DNA of 31,076 bases from positions 30,150 to 61,225 of the forward strand of contig JAHBMJ010005884.1 of NCBI GenBank assembly GCA_018398765.1, given 5' to 3'. Below are positions 17,541 to 30,146 of the stretch, piece after piece (positions within the stretch are counted from its first letter, which is position 1; each line of letters opens with the position of its first letter). The notes beneath the pieces were generated by a model. The model had not been told where the DNA came from, ran no database searches, and worked only from the letters and a program-made list of their open reading frames with translations. The stretch is from Chromera velia. Its lineage: Eukaryota; Sar; Chromeraceae. A program made the translations under genes and the position numbers.

Positions 17541-20505
17541 TTCAGACAGACGCAAGACAGATAGACAGGTACAAAACAGAGAGCATGCCTTTCTGAAGCA
17601 CTCCCTCTAAAGACGCACAAGTACTTACCCAGCCGGACACACACCATCGCACCGCGTCGCTCTAAAACGCACACACCCAGACTCCCCTCAAGCGCACACA
17701 CATCCCCTAAACTCCCTCTCTTTTTCACTCACTCACAAAAAGGCACACACGCAGAGACCACTCAAGGTGGACATTCACACGGACCATCCAGCAGCAGCAA
17801 CAACAGTTGACAGAAGACACGAAGAACAGTAAGAACAGCAGCATCATGACCCTTCACACTTGATACACACACGCACACCGGTACGCATTTAACTCCCCAT
17901 TCAATCTACGTGCTTGGCCAGTCACGTGAGTCAGTCAGTCAATCAATCAGTGTGTCAAGCCTGAGTAAGGAGATTCAGGAGGCCCACCTTCCCCTGGTCG
18001 GCTGCTGTCTCCCTCCACGCTGACTGCTTGCCTCGACTTCTTCCGTCCTTCCTTCCGTCCTTCCTTCATATGCATCTATCCATCCATCTGCGCATGCTTT
18101 TGTTTTACTCCTCCATTGTCTTTGTCTCTCTCTCTCACACACACACACACTCGTCGCTCTTCTGTCTGATGGCTTCATGCCGTCGCGCACACGAGTAAAA
18201 AAGATGTAAAATAGAATTAAGCAGTCAGGAACAAACAAAAGCTAGGGGAAAAATGAGTGAGTGAGTGCACCTTCTTTCCCTCCCTCCCTCCCTCCCTCCC
18301 GACAAACAGGGCATGCAGATATTATAGATAGATTCGTTCTGCGTCGGTCAAAGGAGACCGGGGTCCGTCCCGTAGTGCCGTCTCTCGCAGGCATGGTGCG
18401 GGACAACCTCTGTTGCTCTCTCTCTCAGGCAGAGAGAGCCAGTCCATCAGACATTCAGAGGGAGGGCGGGAATGAAGTAGACACACATGGAGCACGTAGA
18501 CAACGACACACGCGGCGAGGGAGAAAAAGACCCTCTCACGTACCGACACGCCAAGGCCGCTTGCTTGCTCGCTGAAAAACAAACAAATACACAAACAGAC
18601 AAGCGCATGAATGCAAGCTAGCTAGCGACCGACGTGGATGAGAGGTGTTCTCCCCTGCATCGCAAAAAGGGAGTAATCAACTTTTGACAATCGTTTCCTC
18701 ACGGATGCACTCATACATGCAGCGAAAACCTAATAAAAGGGGGGTGTAGGGAATTCAGAGAATACAGAAGGGCAGAGAGAAAGAAGACATGCGGCCCATC
18801 CGACGGTTACAACTTCTCTCTTGATTGACTCTTCCAGAAGTTTTCCCCGACAGAGAGACAGACAGAAAGACAGACAAGAAGACAGAAGCACAGAAAGATG
18901 ATCGACCGATCTGACCAATCCATCAAACTGCCAGTAGAGAGAACTGCCCAAAAGAAACACAGTCTAGACGGAGCAAGGAAAGAAATGAAACAAGAGACAA
19001 ACAGGTGGCTGCAAAGACAGAAGGCCAGACAGAGTCAATCAATCAATCAACATTCGAGTCGCCAAAAGGCTTGTTGCAGGAGCGACAGACAGTCCCTTTG
19101 GTTTCTCCTGAAAAGCCCTTTCCGCAACTTGCTTCTTTCATCACGTTTTTGCCAGGAGCTTCTTTCTCTTTTCTCCTCCTTTTTTCTTTTTCAAGAAAGG
19201 CTTTTTTTTTTTTTTTTTCGAGTTCCGTCTGCCTTCCGCGACTCACTCGGTCGGACTGTTCAGAAAGGACAAGAACGGATCGAAATTCAAGAAGAAGGCA
19301 ACCTTTCTTTGGACATTAATTCAGCCAGAGACGAAAAAAACGAGAAATAAACCAAAGCAAAACAGTGATTAATGTTTCTTACATACACTGTTTTTCGATT
19401 GGTCAGAACGAGCGGGAAAAATTAAGGACGTATAGACACGAACAGTCACCAACAAAGAAGGAAAGAAAGCACAACGCATGCAACGATATCCAAGTCTGCC
19501 CAGAAAGGAGCGGGTGATGTTAATCTTCTTTCCTTTGTTGTCGTGGGCGTGTCCTCGCATCTGGATCAAGGACTTGCATGGATGGAAGAAGAAATTGCAT
19601 TAACTCGCAGGAAGGAAGGCAAAGCAAACACGCCCCCCCACTAATTGTTTGTGCTTTCTTCTCGAACGTTACCTTTCAGACAGATATAGTCAACCCCATA
19701 CACTTTTGCATTCACACACGTTGAAGGCAAAACCGCTTTGCCATACAGACTCATGCACTTCTCCGTCGGTATGCGATGAATGGATAAATGAATGAATGTG
19801 CGGACACTCCCCCTACTTCATACACCCACCCGCACGCACACAGTCAACCGGACACGGATGAGGGGGTTCGTTCAGTCAGGCCGAGGGAGGCAACTTTGTC
19901 TTCTGTCTGCCTCTCTGTCTTCTAGTGTCTACTGACACAAACATACATACGCACTGTCTCTCTCTCACACACACGCACACGAATCCGCAGTCTTCCCGGA
20001 GAAAAGAATGCACATGAACACGCCAGCGCCAGCAAAAGAGAACTGCACACATGCATGCAGGACAGGACAGGAGGAACATGTACCCACTTGCATTCATTCA
20101 CCTAATATGCAAATAAAGTCATACAGTCAGATGGTCCTTTCAGAACCGCCAGAACACAAGCAACCCGCCATCAGTGCACTTACTTACCATTCAGCAACAA
20201 AAGAAAACATGACGCAAAGCAAAACGACTCCCTGCTGGACAGACAGATTGTCAGGTTTCATTGGCAGAATTTCTTCCTCGAAACGGCGGAAAGTCAATCA
20301 AAAGCCCCGGTATCTTTTGATTGAAAGAACCGACCGACGCAGGGCGGGCAGATTTTTTGACAGACAGCCAGACAGGCATCATTGTAGATGAGAATAAAGT
20401 GAATCAAGGACTGGTCGGGAGAGAGACCTGGCTTCCATGTTCCGTTCGAAATTCATCCCTACTTTTCTTTCTCGCCCCCTTCGTCTCTTTAGTCGTTCTT
20501 GATCG

Positions 20506-20510
<5 letters not shown>

Positions 20511-20546
<36 letters not shown>
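20511..20546. repeat. (TC)18 microsatellite
   Basis: A perfect dinucleotide run of 36 bases, followed by C-rich and further CT-rich DNA. Confidence 0.95.
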
Positions 20547-20548
<2 letters not shown>

Positions 20549-21215
20549 CTTCTCTCTCTCCCCTTCTCTCTCGCGCGCACGCGGTCTGAAACGGTCTTGC
20601 CGGGTAAGTCTTCCACCCAGAAAAAGAAGAAAGATGAGCGAGTCGTTTGCTTAGGAGGCACATGCAGGCAGGCAGACATGCAGAAAGAACCCCTTTGCTA
20701 TTTTGTTCTATTTTCGATGGGACAGAAAAATAAGAAGGCAGACAAAGAGAGACAGGCAGAGGGACACGAACACGCACACGCACAGCCGTGTAGATAGGAA
20801 ATGAATGAAGGGGGCAGAGGGGCGGTCGGTCTTTTCATCGGGTTTTCCTCGGCGAACATGCTCTTCTCTTCTCAGATCGAGATCAAGAGGGAGGCAGGTT
20901 GCTTGGTTTACAGGCAGGACTTTGCAGCTCCGACAAGCGTCTGTCTTTGCGTGCTAGCCTACAGACAGCAACAGCAGACGAAAAAGACCTCATGAACCAA
21001 CCAACCAACCACACTTTTCTTTTCTTCCTTCTAGAACCTCGCGAGGCATGCATGGTGCCCCTGTCGTCGCATGCATGCAGCGACTCTTTTACCATGGATT
21101 ACTGAATGCAGTTCGTGAATAACGACGCAAAGACAAACGACAGGTTCGTTCTTCCAGGAGCCAAAGAAAAGAAGGGCAGCAAATTAGTGGTATTCAGACA
21201 CGCAAAAACACCAGC

Positions 21216-21218
<3 letters not shown>

Positions 21219-21249
<31 letters not shown>
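21219..21249. repeat. (AG)n microsatellite
   Basis: A perfect AG run of about 31 bases. It is the opposite strand orientation to the TC runs at 20511 and 21496 on either side. Confidence 0.95.
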
Positions 21250-21254
<5 letters not shown>

Positions 21255-21491
21255 GGAAAAATTACGAAGGGAAGGAATTGAGAGAGAAGGAAATGGAGAA
21301 AATATGTCAAAAGACCCCTCGAACACGAGAAGGAAGAAACTTATTTACTCTGCCCCAAATACTGTCCACAGACCGAAAGACCCCTACGCTCCTTTTTTGT
21401 CTGCTGTATTTTATTTGTTTCCTCCATCGATCATCCATTCCTCAACCCATTCTCCCTCCCCCCCCTCCATTCCGCATAGATGCCCCACCTG

Positions 21492-21495
<4 letters not shown>

Positions 21496-21525
<30 letters not shown>
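21496..21525. repeat. (TC)15 microsatellite
   Basis: A perfect TC run of 30 bases ending at CGCGGACGG. Confidence 0.95.
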
Positions 21526-21527
<2 letters not shown>

Positions 21528-21882
21528 GGACGGAACCGGCACGCCGGGCAAAGAGAATCAGAGATGGACAGGACCGACAAACCCCTTGTCTCTCTCGTTT
21601 CTCGTTTCCGAAGTCATTCACTTCAACTGTCCTGTCGACCTACCACCACCACGCACTTTTTCGTTCATCTGTTGTTCAACCTCCCTGCATCCGCCCATCT
21701 ATACCAATCTGCGCATCCAACCTGCTCTCATATTTTTCAAGTTGTTTGACGATTTCCGAGTCAAATTTTAGTCCACTGTCCCATCTCTCTCGTTCTCTCA
21801 CTCTCTCTCTCCCCCTTCCGCTCTTCAATATCAAGCTCGCTCTCCAGAAGCGCGCCAGCCAGCGATCCGGCCAGTCTCTCAT

Positions 21883-21903
21883 TCTTTCTTTCTTTCTTTC
21901 TTT

Positions 21904-21934
<31 letters not shown>
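21883..21934. repeat. (TTTC)n followed by (TC)n compound microsatellite
   Basis: About five TTTC units pass into about fourteen TC units, a compound microsatellite. Confidence 0.9.
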
Positions 21935-21938
<4 letters not shown>

Positions 21939-22235
21939 CTCTTTTTCTTTCTCTCTCCCTCCCTTTCCCTCTCGACGAATGAACAAACGAATTAGTGTGC
22001 GGCGCAGTCAGGCAAAGCAAGGCAAGGCAGGGCAAACCGTACTGCGGACCCTCTTCTCTCGGGGCCCGCGTACGCACGTACTGGTGCGAAGAAGACAGAA
22101 GAAGCGTTGGGACGGAAGGCAAAATTAAAGGAAGGAGGGAAAAAGGGGCAGAAAGGGAAGGAGGCAAACAGGGGGGAAAATGAAAGACAAAGAAACAAAG
22201 ACACACACACCTACAATCACGCATCAAGCAAATGA

Positions 22236-22277
22236 ATGAAAGAAAGAAAGAAAGAAAGAAAGAAAGGAAAGGAAGGA

Positions 22278-22309
<32 letters not shown>

Positions 22310-22310
22310 G
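22236..22310. repeat. (GAAA)n microsatellite
   Basis: A GAAA run of about 75 bases with a few GGAAA interruptions in the middle. Confidence 0.95.
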
Positions 22311-23746
22311 AAACCAGAATCAGTGTGCCGCCCTTTTGATTTCTCTCCGTCGCTCGGACGCTCTGGAACTTTATTTCTCTCCCACATGCAATGCTCTAAA
22401 GTAAGTGGGTGCGGCCAAAGACGAAGATAAAGAAAGAGTGCTTGAGTTGACTGGTCTGAGAGAAGAGCGGGACAACCCAGCCGAACAAAGTTGCAGCAGG
22501 CCGGCAGCGCTTCATTGCTCTCTAAAGTTCGTCAGGCAGTCAGGCAACAGCCACGGCCTGAGGCGCACTTACTCCCTGGACCTCCGGATCCATCGACCTT
22601 TGGAGCATTTTTTGTTTTTGGGGGGTTGGGACCGATGCGAATCCTTTTTTCAGTTTTGTAAACAAAAATGTGCACACACATGTCGCTGCACACAAAAATC
22701 CTTTCATGAGTTGGAGGCACAGTTCGATTTTGCATCTCTCCATCTCCTTGTAGTTTTGCATTCTCAATTCCTCTGCTTGTTACGAACCTCTCTGCTTTCT
22801 CAGCGGTTCTTTCGTTTCTTCCTCTCCCTATTCCTTCCTTCTCGTGCATCGGATCGGCAAGAAAGAGAACCTTGTTTGTCTTCTCATGCCGACACGCACG
22901 TCAAAACAACTCAAGCGCGCGACTGACAGAGACATGCGTACTCACATACGTACGTGCACACAGGCAGCAAGACCGGCTGTTGCCCAACATACGATGCTCT
23001 CCTGTTTGTTTCCTTCAGCCAAACACATGCAGAGGCCGACACCGCCAAGGGGGGGGAGCAAAGGAGCAGGCTGGATGAACAGACTTAATCAATCTTCCTT
23101 CGTTCTTTCCCCTTCTGTGCATGAAAAACCAGCCCTTCCTTCCATGGAAAGCCAAGCAGCCCACTTTCTGGTTAGACGGATGGATGGATGCAGAACGAAA
23201 GAAAAAACCAAGCCAACTCTGTTTTGAAGGAAGTCTTCCCGAACGATCGAACTCGTGCAAGAAACTTTGCAAACAAAAAAGACAGACAGAAAGACAGGCA
23301 GACAGACAGAGAGACAAAAAGACAGACAGGAGGAAACGAAGAAAGGACCCTGTTTTTCTTCCTCCTCGCAGTCCTTTCCATAGCTGCCGTTCGTTCCTCC
23401 CCTACCCACCCATCCCAGCTTTCTCTCTCTCACACACAAGAAAGACCGCATGAGAGGAAGACAAAAATCACCGGCCGCCGAGACACGAGACTGGACCGAC
23501 ATTTTGCTGAAAGGGGTGGGCGAGCTTTCGTTTGCATGGGAAAGAAGGTACAGCGGATACTTCCTCCTCATCAGAGAGAATGAATGAATGAATCATCGGC
23601 TGGTGTGTCTGTCTGTCTCTTTGTCTGCCTATCTTTTCAGTTCTCTTTCACTTCCTTCAACGAAGGAGAACAGACGAAGCCAAATGAGGCAGGCAGGCAT
23701 TTGGGGAGAAGAGAGCTGAAAGAACCAAATGGTTATTTGCTCGCCA

Positions 23747-23792
<46 letters not shown>
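23747..23792. repeat. (ACAG)n microsatellite
   Basis: A perfect tetranucleotide run of 46 bases. Looser GACA-rich DNA also occurs at about 23280-23330 and 24010-24031. Confidence 0.95.
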
Positions 23793-23879
23793 TCTCTCAT
23801 GGCACATGCCCACGGTTGGGAGGGAGGAAAAAGCTCGGGAGCGCAGAAGGGATGGATCTCGCGCTGTCCATCCAGGTAA

Positions 23880-23911
<32 letters not shown>

Positions 23912-24066
23912 CTGGAGTCGCCGCTCTGAAAAGAGATGCTCGAAGAGTACAGTATGTGTCGTCATCCAAGTACAGCCTGGCCTCTGCCTGACTGTATGGA
24001 GGCACTACCAGACAGACAGAAAGACAGACAGACTCAAACACGGGGAGTAGACGAACTGAGAGGCAC

Positions 24067-24067
<1 letters not shown>

Positions 24068-24100
<33 letters not shown>

Positions 24101-24111
24101 GGCAGGCAGGC
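24068..24111. repeat. (CAGG)n microsatellite
   Basis: A CAGG/GGCA run of about 44 bases with one GGAGG interruption near its end. Confidence 0.9.
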
Positions 24112-24370
24112 GGGAGCCGTCGGACCCCACCCATCCTTTTTTTTTGGCGTCGCCTCTCTCTTTAATTCACGGATGAGAAAACACCATGACGTTATTCAAG
24201 GGAAACGTCTGTCCTTGTACTGGTCTTTTGTTGGGAGATGTCCTGCTGAGATGAGAAAGAGAGAGAAAAAGAGGAGGAAAAGCCACCTCGTCTTATTTGT
24301 GTTTTCCCTGCAGTAACATAGCGATGCTGTGCTGTAGCTTTTTTTCTTTCCTTCCTTCATTTTTTTCTCT

Positions 24371-26106
24371 TCAATCTTCATAGCGGTCGGGCTCTGCTTC
24401 CCTGAGGAGTCGTTCAACTTCGGATGGAGTCAAACCGCCCAGCGAGGCATCCAGGGGGAAAGCTGGGAGCCCCCCCCTTATCTGTCTCCCTCGCACCTCA
24501 GCCTCCTGTCGCCCTGTCTCGGTAGTTCTCTGTTCTTCTTCTACTGCATCTTCTTCTACTGCATCTTGTTGCATCTGTCTGTGCACTTGTCTGTCTGCCT
24601 GCCGGCCCATTTCATGCAGCCCGCTCTCTCTCTCACGCGCGGCTCGTCCGAGCCCTTCTCGCCCCCCTGCCTCTTCTTCTGTGCCAGAGCCTTGCCTAGG
24701 ACCAGCGAATGAGGATGAGGAGGACGGTACCCCCTTGTGCTCTTCTTCCTCTCCTCCTAATAACCAGCTCGAACCACCCTCCATCTCTGTGTCTCTGTAG
24801 AGAGACCTAGACCCACCCGTCACCTTCCTCGCAGCTGCAACAGACTCATGACGTCTTGAAGGTGGCACAGGGCCATGGCCGCCCAATGTATAATCAGCGG
24901 CCGGTCTCTCTTTCTCTTTCTCTTTCTGTCCCCCCATTACGGAGGAGCTGGAAGAGTCTTCATCAGCAGCTGTCTCCTCCATCCCCTTTTCATGTTTTTC
25001 AGCTACAGCGCAGACATCTGCGTCCAACATTTTGCTGGCACAGCCTTCCTTGTCACTACCCTTCTCCTCATCTCTTTCCTCCCCGCCTCCCTCCACGTCA
25101 ACAGGGGCCCCCTTCCTCTCCCCCCCCGGTAACCGTCTCGCGCCGTCTGCACGATCAGGCACCGACCCGCTTCCTCTCGAAGAACTCAGCAACAACATCG
25201 GCGGCATCGTCGCAACAGCACTGTCAGCTACGGGCATCGCAGCAGAGGGACTGAATGACGCATGCTTTCCCTGTCTCTCTATTTCTGACGCCCCTCGCTC
25301 AACAACTTCCACACTCATCCCCTTAATCCCCTCTTCATCCTCCCCTCCTTTCTCTTTTTTACCTGGACCTTCTTCTCTTCTTTGTTCTTGGGGTGAAAGA
25401 ACTGCAGCGGGAACAGCCACAGCTCCCCCCCCACCCCCTACCCCATGTGTTGTCTCACGCAGTTGATCCACAACCCCCCTGACGGTTTGGCGGCCCAGGC
25501 GGGCAGCAGAAGAAGAAGACGAAGACGAAGAAGAAGAGGACGAGGGTCCAGAAGGACCGCCTTCCCCCTCCAGGGCACCGAGTCTCTCCGTGGCTGGAAC
25601 CGTTCTACTGCCACTTTCGCCGATGCCTTCCCGCTCTCCAAGAGAAAGACCACTTCCACTCCCACTGCCACGCATGCGGTACACAGTCCACACTTTCCGC
25701 AACTGCAGTCAGGGGAAATGCATACAAAAAAGTCGATATATCTGGAAACACCAACAACTGATCGACTCATTCATGCTCCCACTACTTTCACGCATGCGGA
25801 CGTTGAGAAGGACGGTTCATGCATCGCAGACACGCCAAATTTCATTCACGCAACAGCTCACGGAGCAGCCTGGAAGGAAAAAAGAGCGGCTGGGTGCATC
25901 AGATGATTGATGGATGGATGCCAGGGAGGGAGGGAATGCAGATTTACACAAGCGCATATCACTGGCTTGATTCTTCACGGAGAGTCAGTCAAAGCATCCG
26001 CCTCGCCATGAAATGGAAAAAAAAAGAAGAACATGGAAGACAAATACGCACACGCCCACGCACATAGAGACACACAAAATCACACACATGCTCACTTTCA
26101 CACACG

Positions 26107-26146
<40 letters not shown>

Positions 26147-29100
26147 CACACACACACGCACATACACCTTTTTTCTGCCCCGTGGAAAGCCCACAAGGAC
26201 CTCCCTTGACAAATATGTATCTTCACACATCAATGCAAAGAATTTCTCTCCTTGCATACAGAAGTACTCTCTTTTCTTCTGTCTGTTCTCGTCATGTACC
26301 GACCGTGCAATGCCAACAGGTGCTCGTCTCCAGCTTTCCTGACATCGCTGCCTCCTGCCGTCTCTGCAGACAGGTGGGGCAGGTCCACGGCCACACTTCC
26401 TCACCCTCTCCTTCGCCCACCGGGGTCGTGTGCGACCTTCCCCAAGCCGCCCTTTCCCTTCCTGCTCCACCACCTTCAACCGATTCCCGACTTCCTCTTG
26501 CCCTCCCTCCTCCTCCATCCCCCCCTTCACGGACTGGGGCCTCCACTCCGACCGAACTTAAGGCAGAACCGGCGACCCCGCTAGTGTCCGGTGGGGGCCA
26601 CGAAGGGTTACCAACAACCTGCTGCTGTTGCGGTACTACTCCAAGGGACACGGAGAAACTGGAGACACCACCACCTACTTCGAATACCGTAGACCCAGAA
26701 CCGGAACCGGGGTGCATCCCTGCTGCGACCACTCTGGCGGCTCTGGGAGGGAACACACCAGGAAGCGTTGCGGCGGGACCATACTGCTGCCGTTGCTGTT
26801 GCTGTTCTGCTGCTGCAGAGGAGGAGCTTGCCATCACTCTCCCCCCTCCCCCCCCACCCTGTACAAAGATGTCGGGATTCACTCCACTAATCCCCCCGCC
26901 AGGCACTACAGAAGTGAGGTCCGAGGGCGCGCCTTGAGTGTAGGTGGGAAGGGACTGGGTCACCGCTCCCCCTAGTTGCCAGGGTGGGAGGAAGGCAGAA
27001 GCGCCAGCAAGACCGGCTGAGGCTTGCAGCATTTGGTGCAAAGCCACTACCTGCTCTTGCTGCTGCTGTCGTCGTTGCTGAGTGAGCGGCATGGGGCCCA
27101 ACAAAGGAGACGGAAGAAGAGACGGGTTCTCTGTCACAGACAGACCAGGAGATCTGGAAGGGGGGGGCAGGGGAATCGGAATCGGGAGACCATAAGGAAG
27201 GTTGCCAGACACACTTGTTAGAGGGTTTACTGCCTGTCCTCCGCCTGTCCACCCATGGGGCGGTGAACAGAAACTTCCGCCCTGAGCCTGAGGGGGGATC
27301 TGCTGCATGTGGGAACTGAGAGCAGTAGCGATTGTGTCTGCTGCCGTGCTTGCGGTTGGACGGCGATTTCTGTCCGTCTTCCCGCTAAGACCATTCGAGA
27401 CACGTCGAGGAACACTCTCGAGCACCACTTGCTGCTGTTGCTGCTGTTCATACTCTACCGCTGCTGACTGGACCTGAGGGAGAGGATAAGAAGCATAGAG
27501 AGGACCCGTCACGGGCACCCCTACCCCTGCTACCGCGGGGGCCGGGAGGGTAAGCGGCGGCTCGTCGCCCCCCGCGGTTAGAGAAAGAGAGTGATCGACG
27601 CCCTCCTCATCGCCCTCCTTGTCTTCACCAGCAAAATCGTCCCGCTGTCCAGGCAGAGAGGCAAAGACCAGTGGACTCCCTGGCATGAGATCTACAGGAG
27701 CTAGGGGAGGGGAACGAAGCGAATGACGCGGAGGGACTTCGTATTGCCCTGCTCTTTCCTCTTGAGGCGGAGATGAAGTTTCTCTCTCTCTTCCTTCCCC
27801 TCCCTCCTCTTCTCCCTCTTCCTCAATCTGTCCAAGCTTTTGGCTCCCCCGACTCTCGTTGATTGCACCCCCACCTGTGACAGTGGAAGGAAGAGTGAAG
27901 GAGCGGGAGGAGGACACTGCAGAGTCTCCTGCACCTCCCTTGGAAGTTGTCAGGGGTGCCAACCCGAAGCCAAGCATCTGTAACCGTTCCCCCGGTTGGT
28001 GCTGCTGAAAGGGGTGATGGGCATGCCGCCCCGGATGAAAATCGAGACTTCGAAATGTCCGGGCAGTCCGCAGCGTCGTGCTCATGCGTTCCTCCTCCCT
28101 CTCTCTCTCTCTTTCTCTGTCTCGATCCCCCCCCCTTTCTCTCTCTTCGCTGTCCATGTAGGTGGTCAAGGGGCTGTTTCGCATAATCGGCATGTCTCTG
28201 CTGTCTCGTTCTCTCTCTTTTGGTGTGTGGGATTGAGCTTGTATTGGTGGACTCGGGGTGAGTTTGCCGAATTGGTTGTGGGAAGGGGCAGGTGCAAGAT
28301 TCTTCTCGAATGCGGATGACGAACTCGGCCCTGCTGGCAATAACGGCGGCAGGGGAGAGCGCCCACTCACACCCGTCTGCTGCTGCTGTTGCTCTTGCTG
28401 GGCCTGCACAGGCATGGGGGGTTCCGACGGAGGCAGGGGGAGAAGGGCGGAGGAGGACCCTGACGGTCCCGGGACGCCGGGTGGCGGCGGAGGGGGGGGC
28501 GGCCATCGATATGAAGGCGGCGACGGGGAAGCAGGGGTCCATTCAGCGGAACCGGGAGGGCCCGGTGTTTTCACTGGTTGACGATGGTGCGAAGAAGAAG
28601 AGGAGCTCAGGGGAATGGGGGGGGCAGAGGCGGGAAAGGGAGACGGCGACAGCGCTGCATATCTCATATCAAAGCGGTCATCAGGCGGGGGGGCTGGGGG
28701 AAGGATTGGGTCCCCGTGTTTGATTTGCTGAGGCTGGGGTACAGACGGGTGGGGTGGTGCGGATAAGTGAAGTCCCGCTCCCTCTCCGCGCGGCTTTCCC
28801 CCAGGTATATAGGGTCTCGCTGCAATCGGAGACGGTGTTGAAATTTCTACCCCACCGTCTCCCCACTGCGGCGCCGGTGGTGGAGCGGGCTGACCCTGTT
28901 GGTGTTGCCACTGGGCGGCATTGGGGTCCTCAGTCAGGCCCTGTGTCTGCAGCCAGATCTGAAAAACCGATGAACCTGCATGCAGCCAGACAGGTGCAAC
29001 AACAGAAAAGAGAGAGAGAAAGAGATGGAGCGGGGGGTGAAAACGCCATATGAAAGAAAGAAAGCTCATGGCCCGTCACGCGTCGTTTCAATTCTGCAAA

Positions 29101-29365
29101 CATTCCTTTCCTTCACGGTGCGTGGGGACACAAAGAGTCCTTTCCTTACCTGTGAATTCTGAAGACAGACGAACACCATGACACTCACAGAGACTTGGGT
29201 GCCTGCCTCGTTCAGGCCTGTTTCTAGCTTCAAGACCGAACTACCCGACAGAAAAAGGACAAAAAGGCCAGACAGAACGCCGCAAAGGACCCCCCCGTAC
29301 AGGGCAGATAGAATCCTTCCATCACTTTTCCCTGCCACCTTCCTGTTTCTGCTCGCCTCCGTCAT
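24371..29365 (-). CDS. Large disordered protein with a Cys4 zinc-binding motif (multi-exon)
   Basis: I model exons at 29365-29150, 28958-26304 and 25702-24371, about 1,400 residues with a TGA stop. Donors are CAG|GTAAGG and ACG|GTCGGT; acceptors are TTTTTCAG and CTGACTGCAG. Every junction is phase 0. The middle exon alone is open for 885 codons, which is hard to explain by chance. Exon 1 (72 codons from ATG 29365, one hydrophobic stretch) is the least certain part. The protein is mainly low complexity: Pro, Ser, Gln and Gly runs, an Arg/Asp/Glu segment, and a Ser run in the last exon. At the end of the middle exon is WTCPTC, 17 residues, then CWHC, a C-x2-C...C-x2-C zinc-ribbon-like motif preceded by Trp. 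The spacing is too long for a RanBP2 finger. The C-terminus GGLTPSEVERLLREAE looks helical. It is possibly a regulatory or RNA-associated scaffold; the function is unknown. Confidence 0.65.
26108..26158. repeat. (CA)n microsatellite in an intron
   Basis: About 50 bases of nearly perfect CA lie inside the modelled 601-nt intron (26303-25703) of the zinc-motif gene. On the coding strand it is a GT run just upstream of the acceptor region. Confidence 0.9.
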
Positions 29366-29395
29366 TACCCCCCAGCCCCCCCACGACAAACCCTC

Positions 29396-30146
29396 AGCGC
29401 TTCACCACCATTCCACACACACAAAAGCCCCTTCCCCCCCCCACCCACCAACCCGGTTTGATGCGTCGTGGAAGCGCTGCCGCTCTCTTTGCCCGGGATG
29501 CGCCCCTGTAGCCCCCCCCACTGTGCCGCCTCTCTCTCTGTCTGTCACTCGGGGAGACCGTGGCGGTCCTGTCGGGGGGCCCGGATGGGGAAGACCGGAC
29601 CGCGCTGCTGCTTCCCGGCCTGACAGAACATAACACAACAGTCATTACATGACAGCCAAACTCACAGCACGTACGCATTTGAGACGAAAATGAAAGCGGA
29701 GAGTTCACCACCCATGCAGCTGGCTGGAGACTCTCACTGACCCTCGAGACGTTGCTGAGGCCTCCCCTGGAGCAGAGCCTGAGGTTGGAGGGGAGCCCCC
29801 TACCTGCACAGGAGGAATGTACATCGATCCCTCATGTTAGATCGATAAAGGTAGCTGCATGCAGGGGAAAGAGAGAGGACGAACCGACCTCGCGGTCACT
29901 CCCGATCGGACTCTTCGTGCCGTGAAGGGCGACGCCTAAGAAGGCGTGAGGGGGAAAAGGAGGAAACAAAGAGTCGTCAGCAGCCCTTAGAGATCCTTCG
30001 GAAGCTTCATCATCAGGGAACGCGTGCTCTAGGGAGCTGGCGGGAGGCTCTGAAAAGTGACTGCCAAGTCTGCTCCTTCTCCCAGAATGAACTCCGTCTC
30101 TTTCTTTCCAGTCTGCTGTTGTCGTGTCATCGGGGAACTCCAACAT
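29396..30146 (-). CDS. Candidate upstream exons (same or separate gene)
   Basis: Three segments fit together in phase. The first is ATG 30146 to 29889 (86 codons, MLEFPDDTTTADWKERDG...), with donor GAG|GTCGGT. The second is 29803-29742 (62 nt, Gly/Ser/Pro-rich), with acceptor CTGTGCAG and donor G|GTCAGT. The third starts at 29619 after acceptor TTCTGTCAG and stays open to about 29397 (Arg/Ser/Pro-rich). The donor forms match those in the two better-supported genes. A TATATA word lies about 35 bases upstream of the ATG. I could not find a confident junction from the third segment to 29365 or 28958, so these may be the true 5' end of the zinc-motif gene or a separate small gene. Confidence 0.35.

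Larger units (their letters stand above)
17541..24370. other. Microsatellite-rich intergenic region, no gene supported
   Basis: Nearly 7 kb hold many simple repeats: TCCC near 18279-18300, TC at 20511-20546, 21496-21525 and 21907-21934, AG at 21219-21249 and 23887-23911, GAAA at 22236-22310, GACA at 23747-23792, and GGCA at 24068-24111. A 17-T run lies near 19202-19218. All longer open frames here are low-complexity by-products of these repeats (Ser/Leu, Arg/Glu, or Asp-Arg-Gln-Thr runs). Small unsupported exons cannot be excluded. Confidence 0.55.

Noticed and set aside
20379-22227. Several long plus- and minus-strand ORFs with Ser/Leu or Arg/Glu runs
   Set aside because: They are translations of TC/AG and GAAA microsatellites with no complex sequence between the runs.
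26182-26937. Plus-strand ORF of 251 codons
   Set aside because: It lies opposite the long minus-strand exon of the zinc-motif gene, and its Pro/Thr-rich protein is a shadow of that exon.
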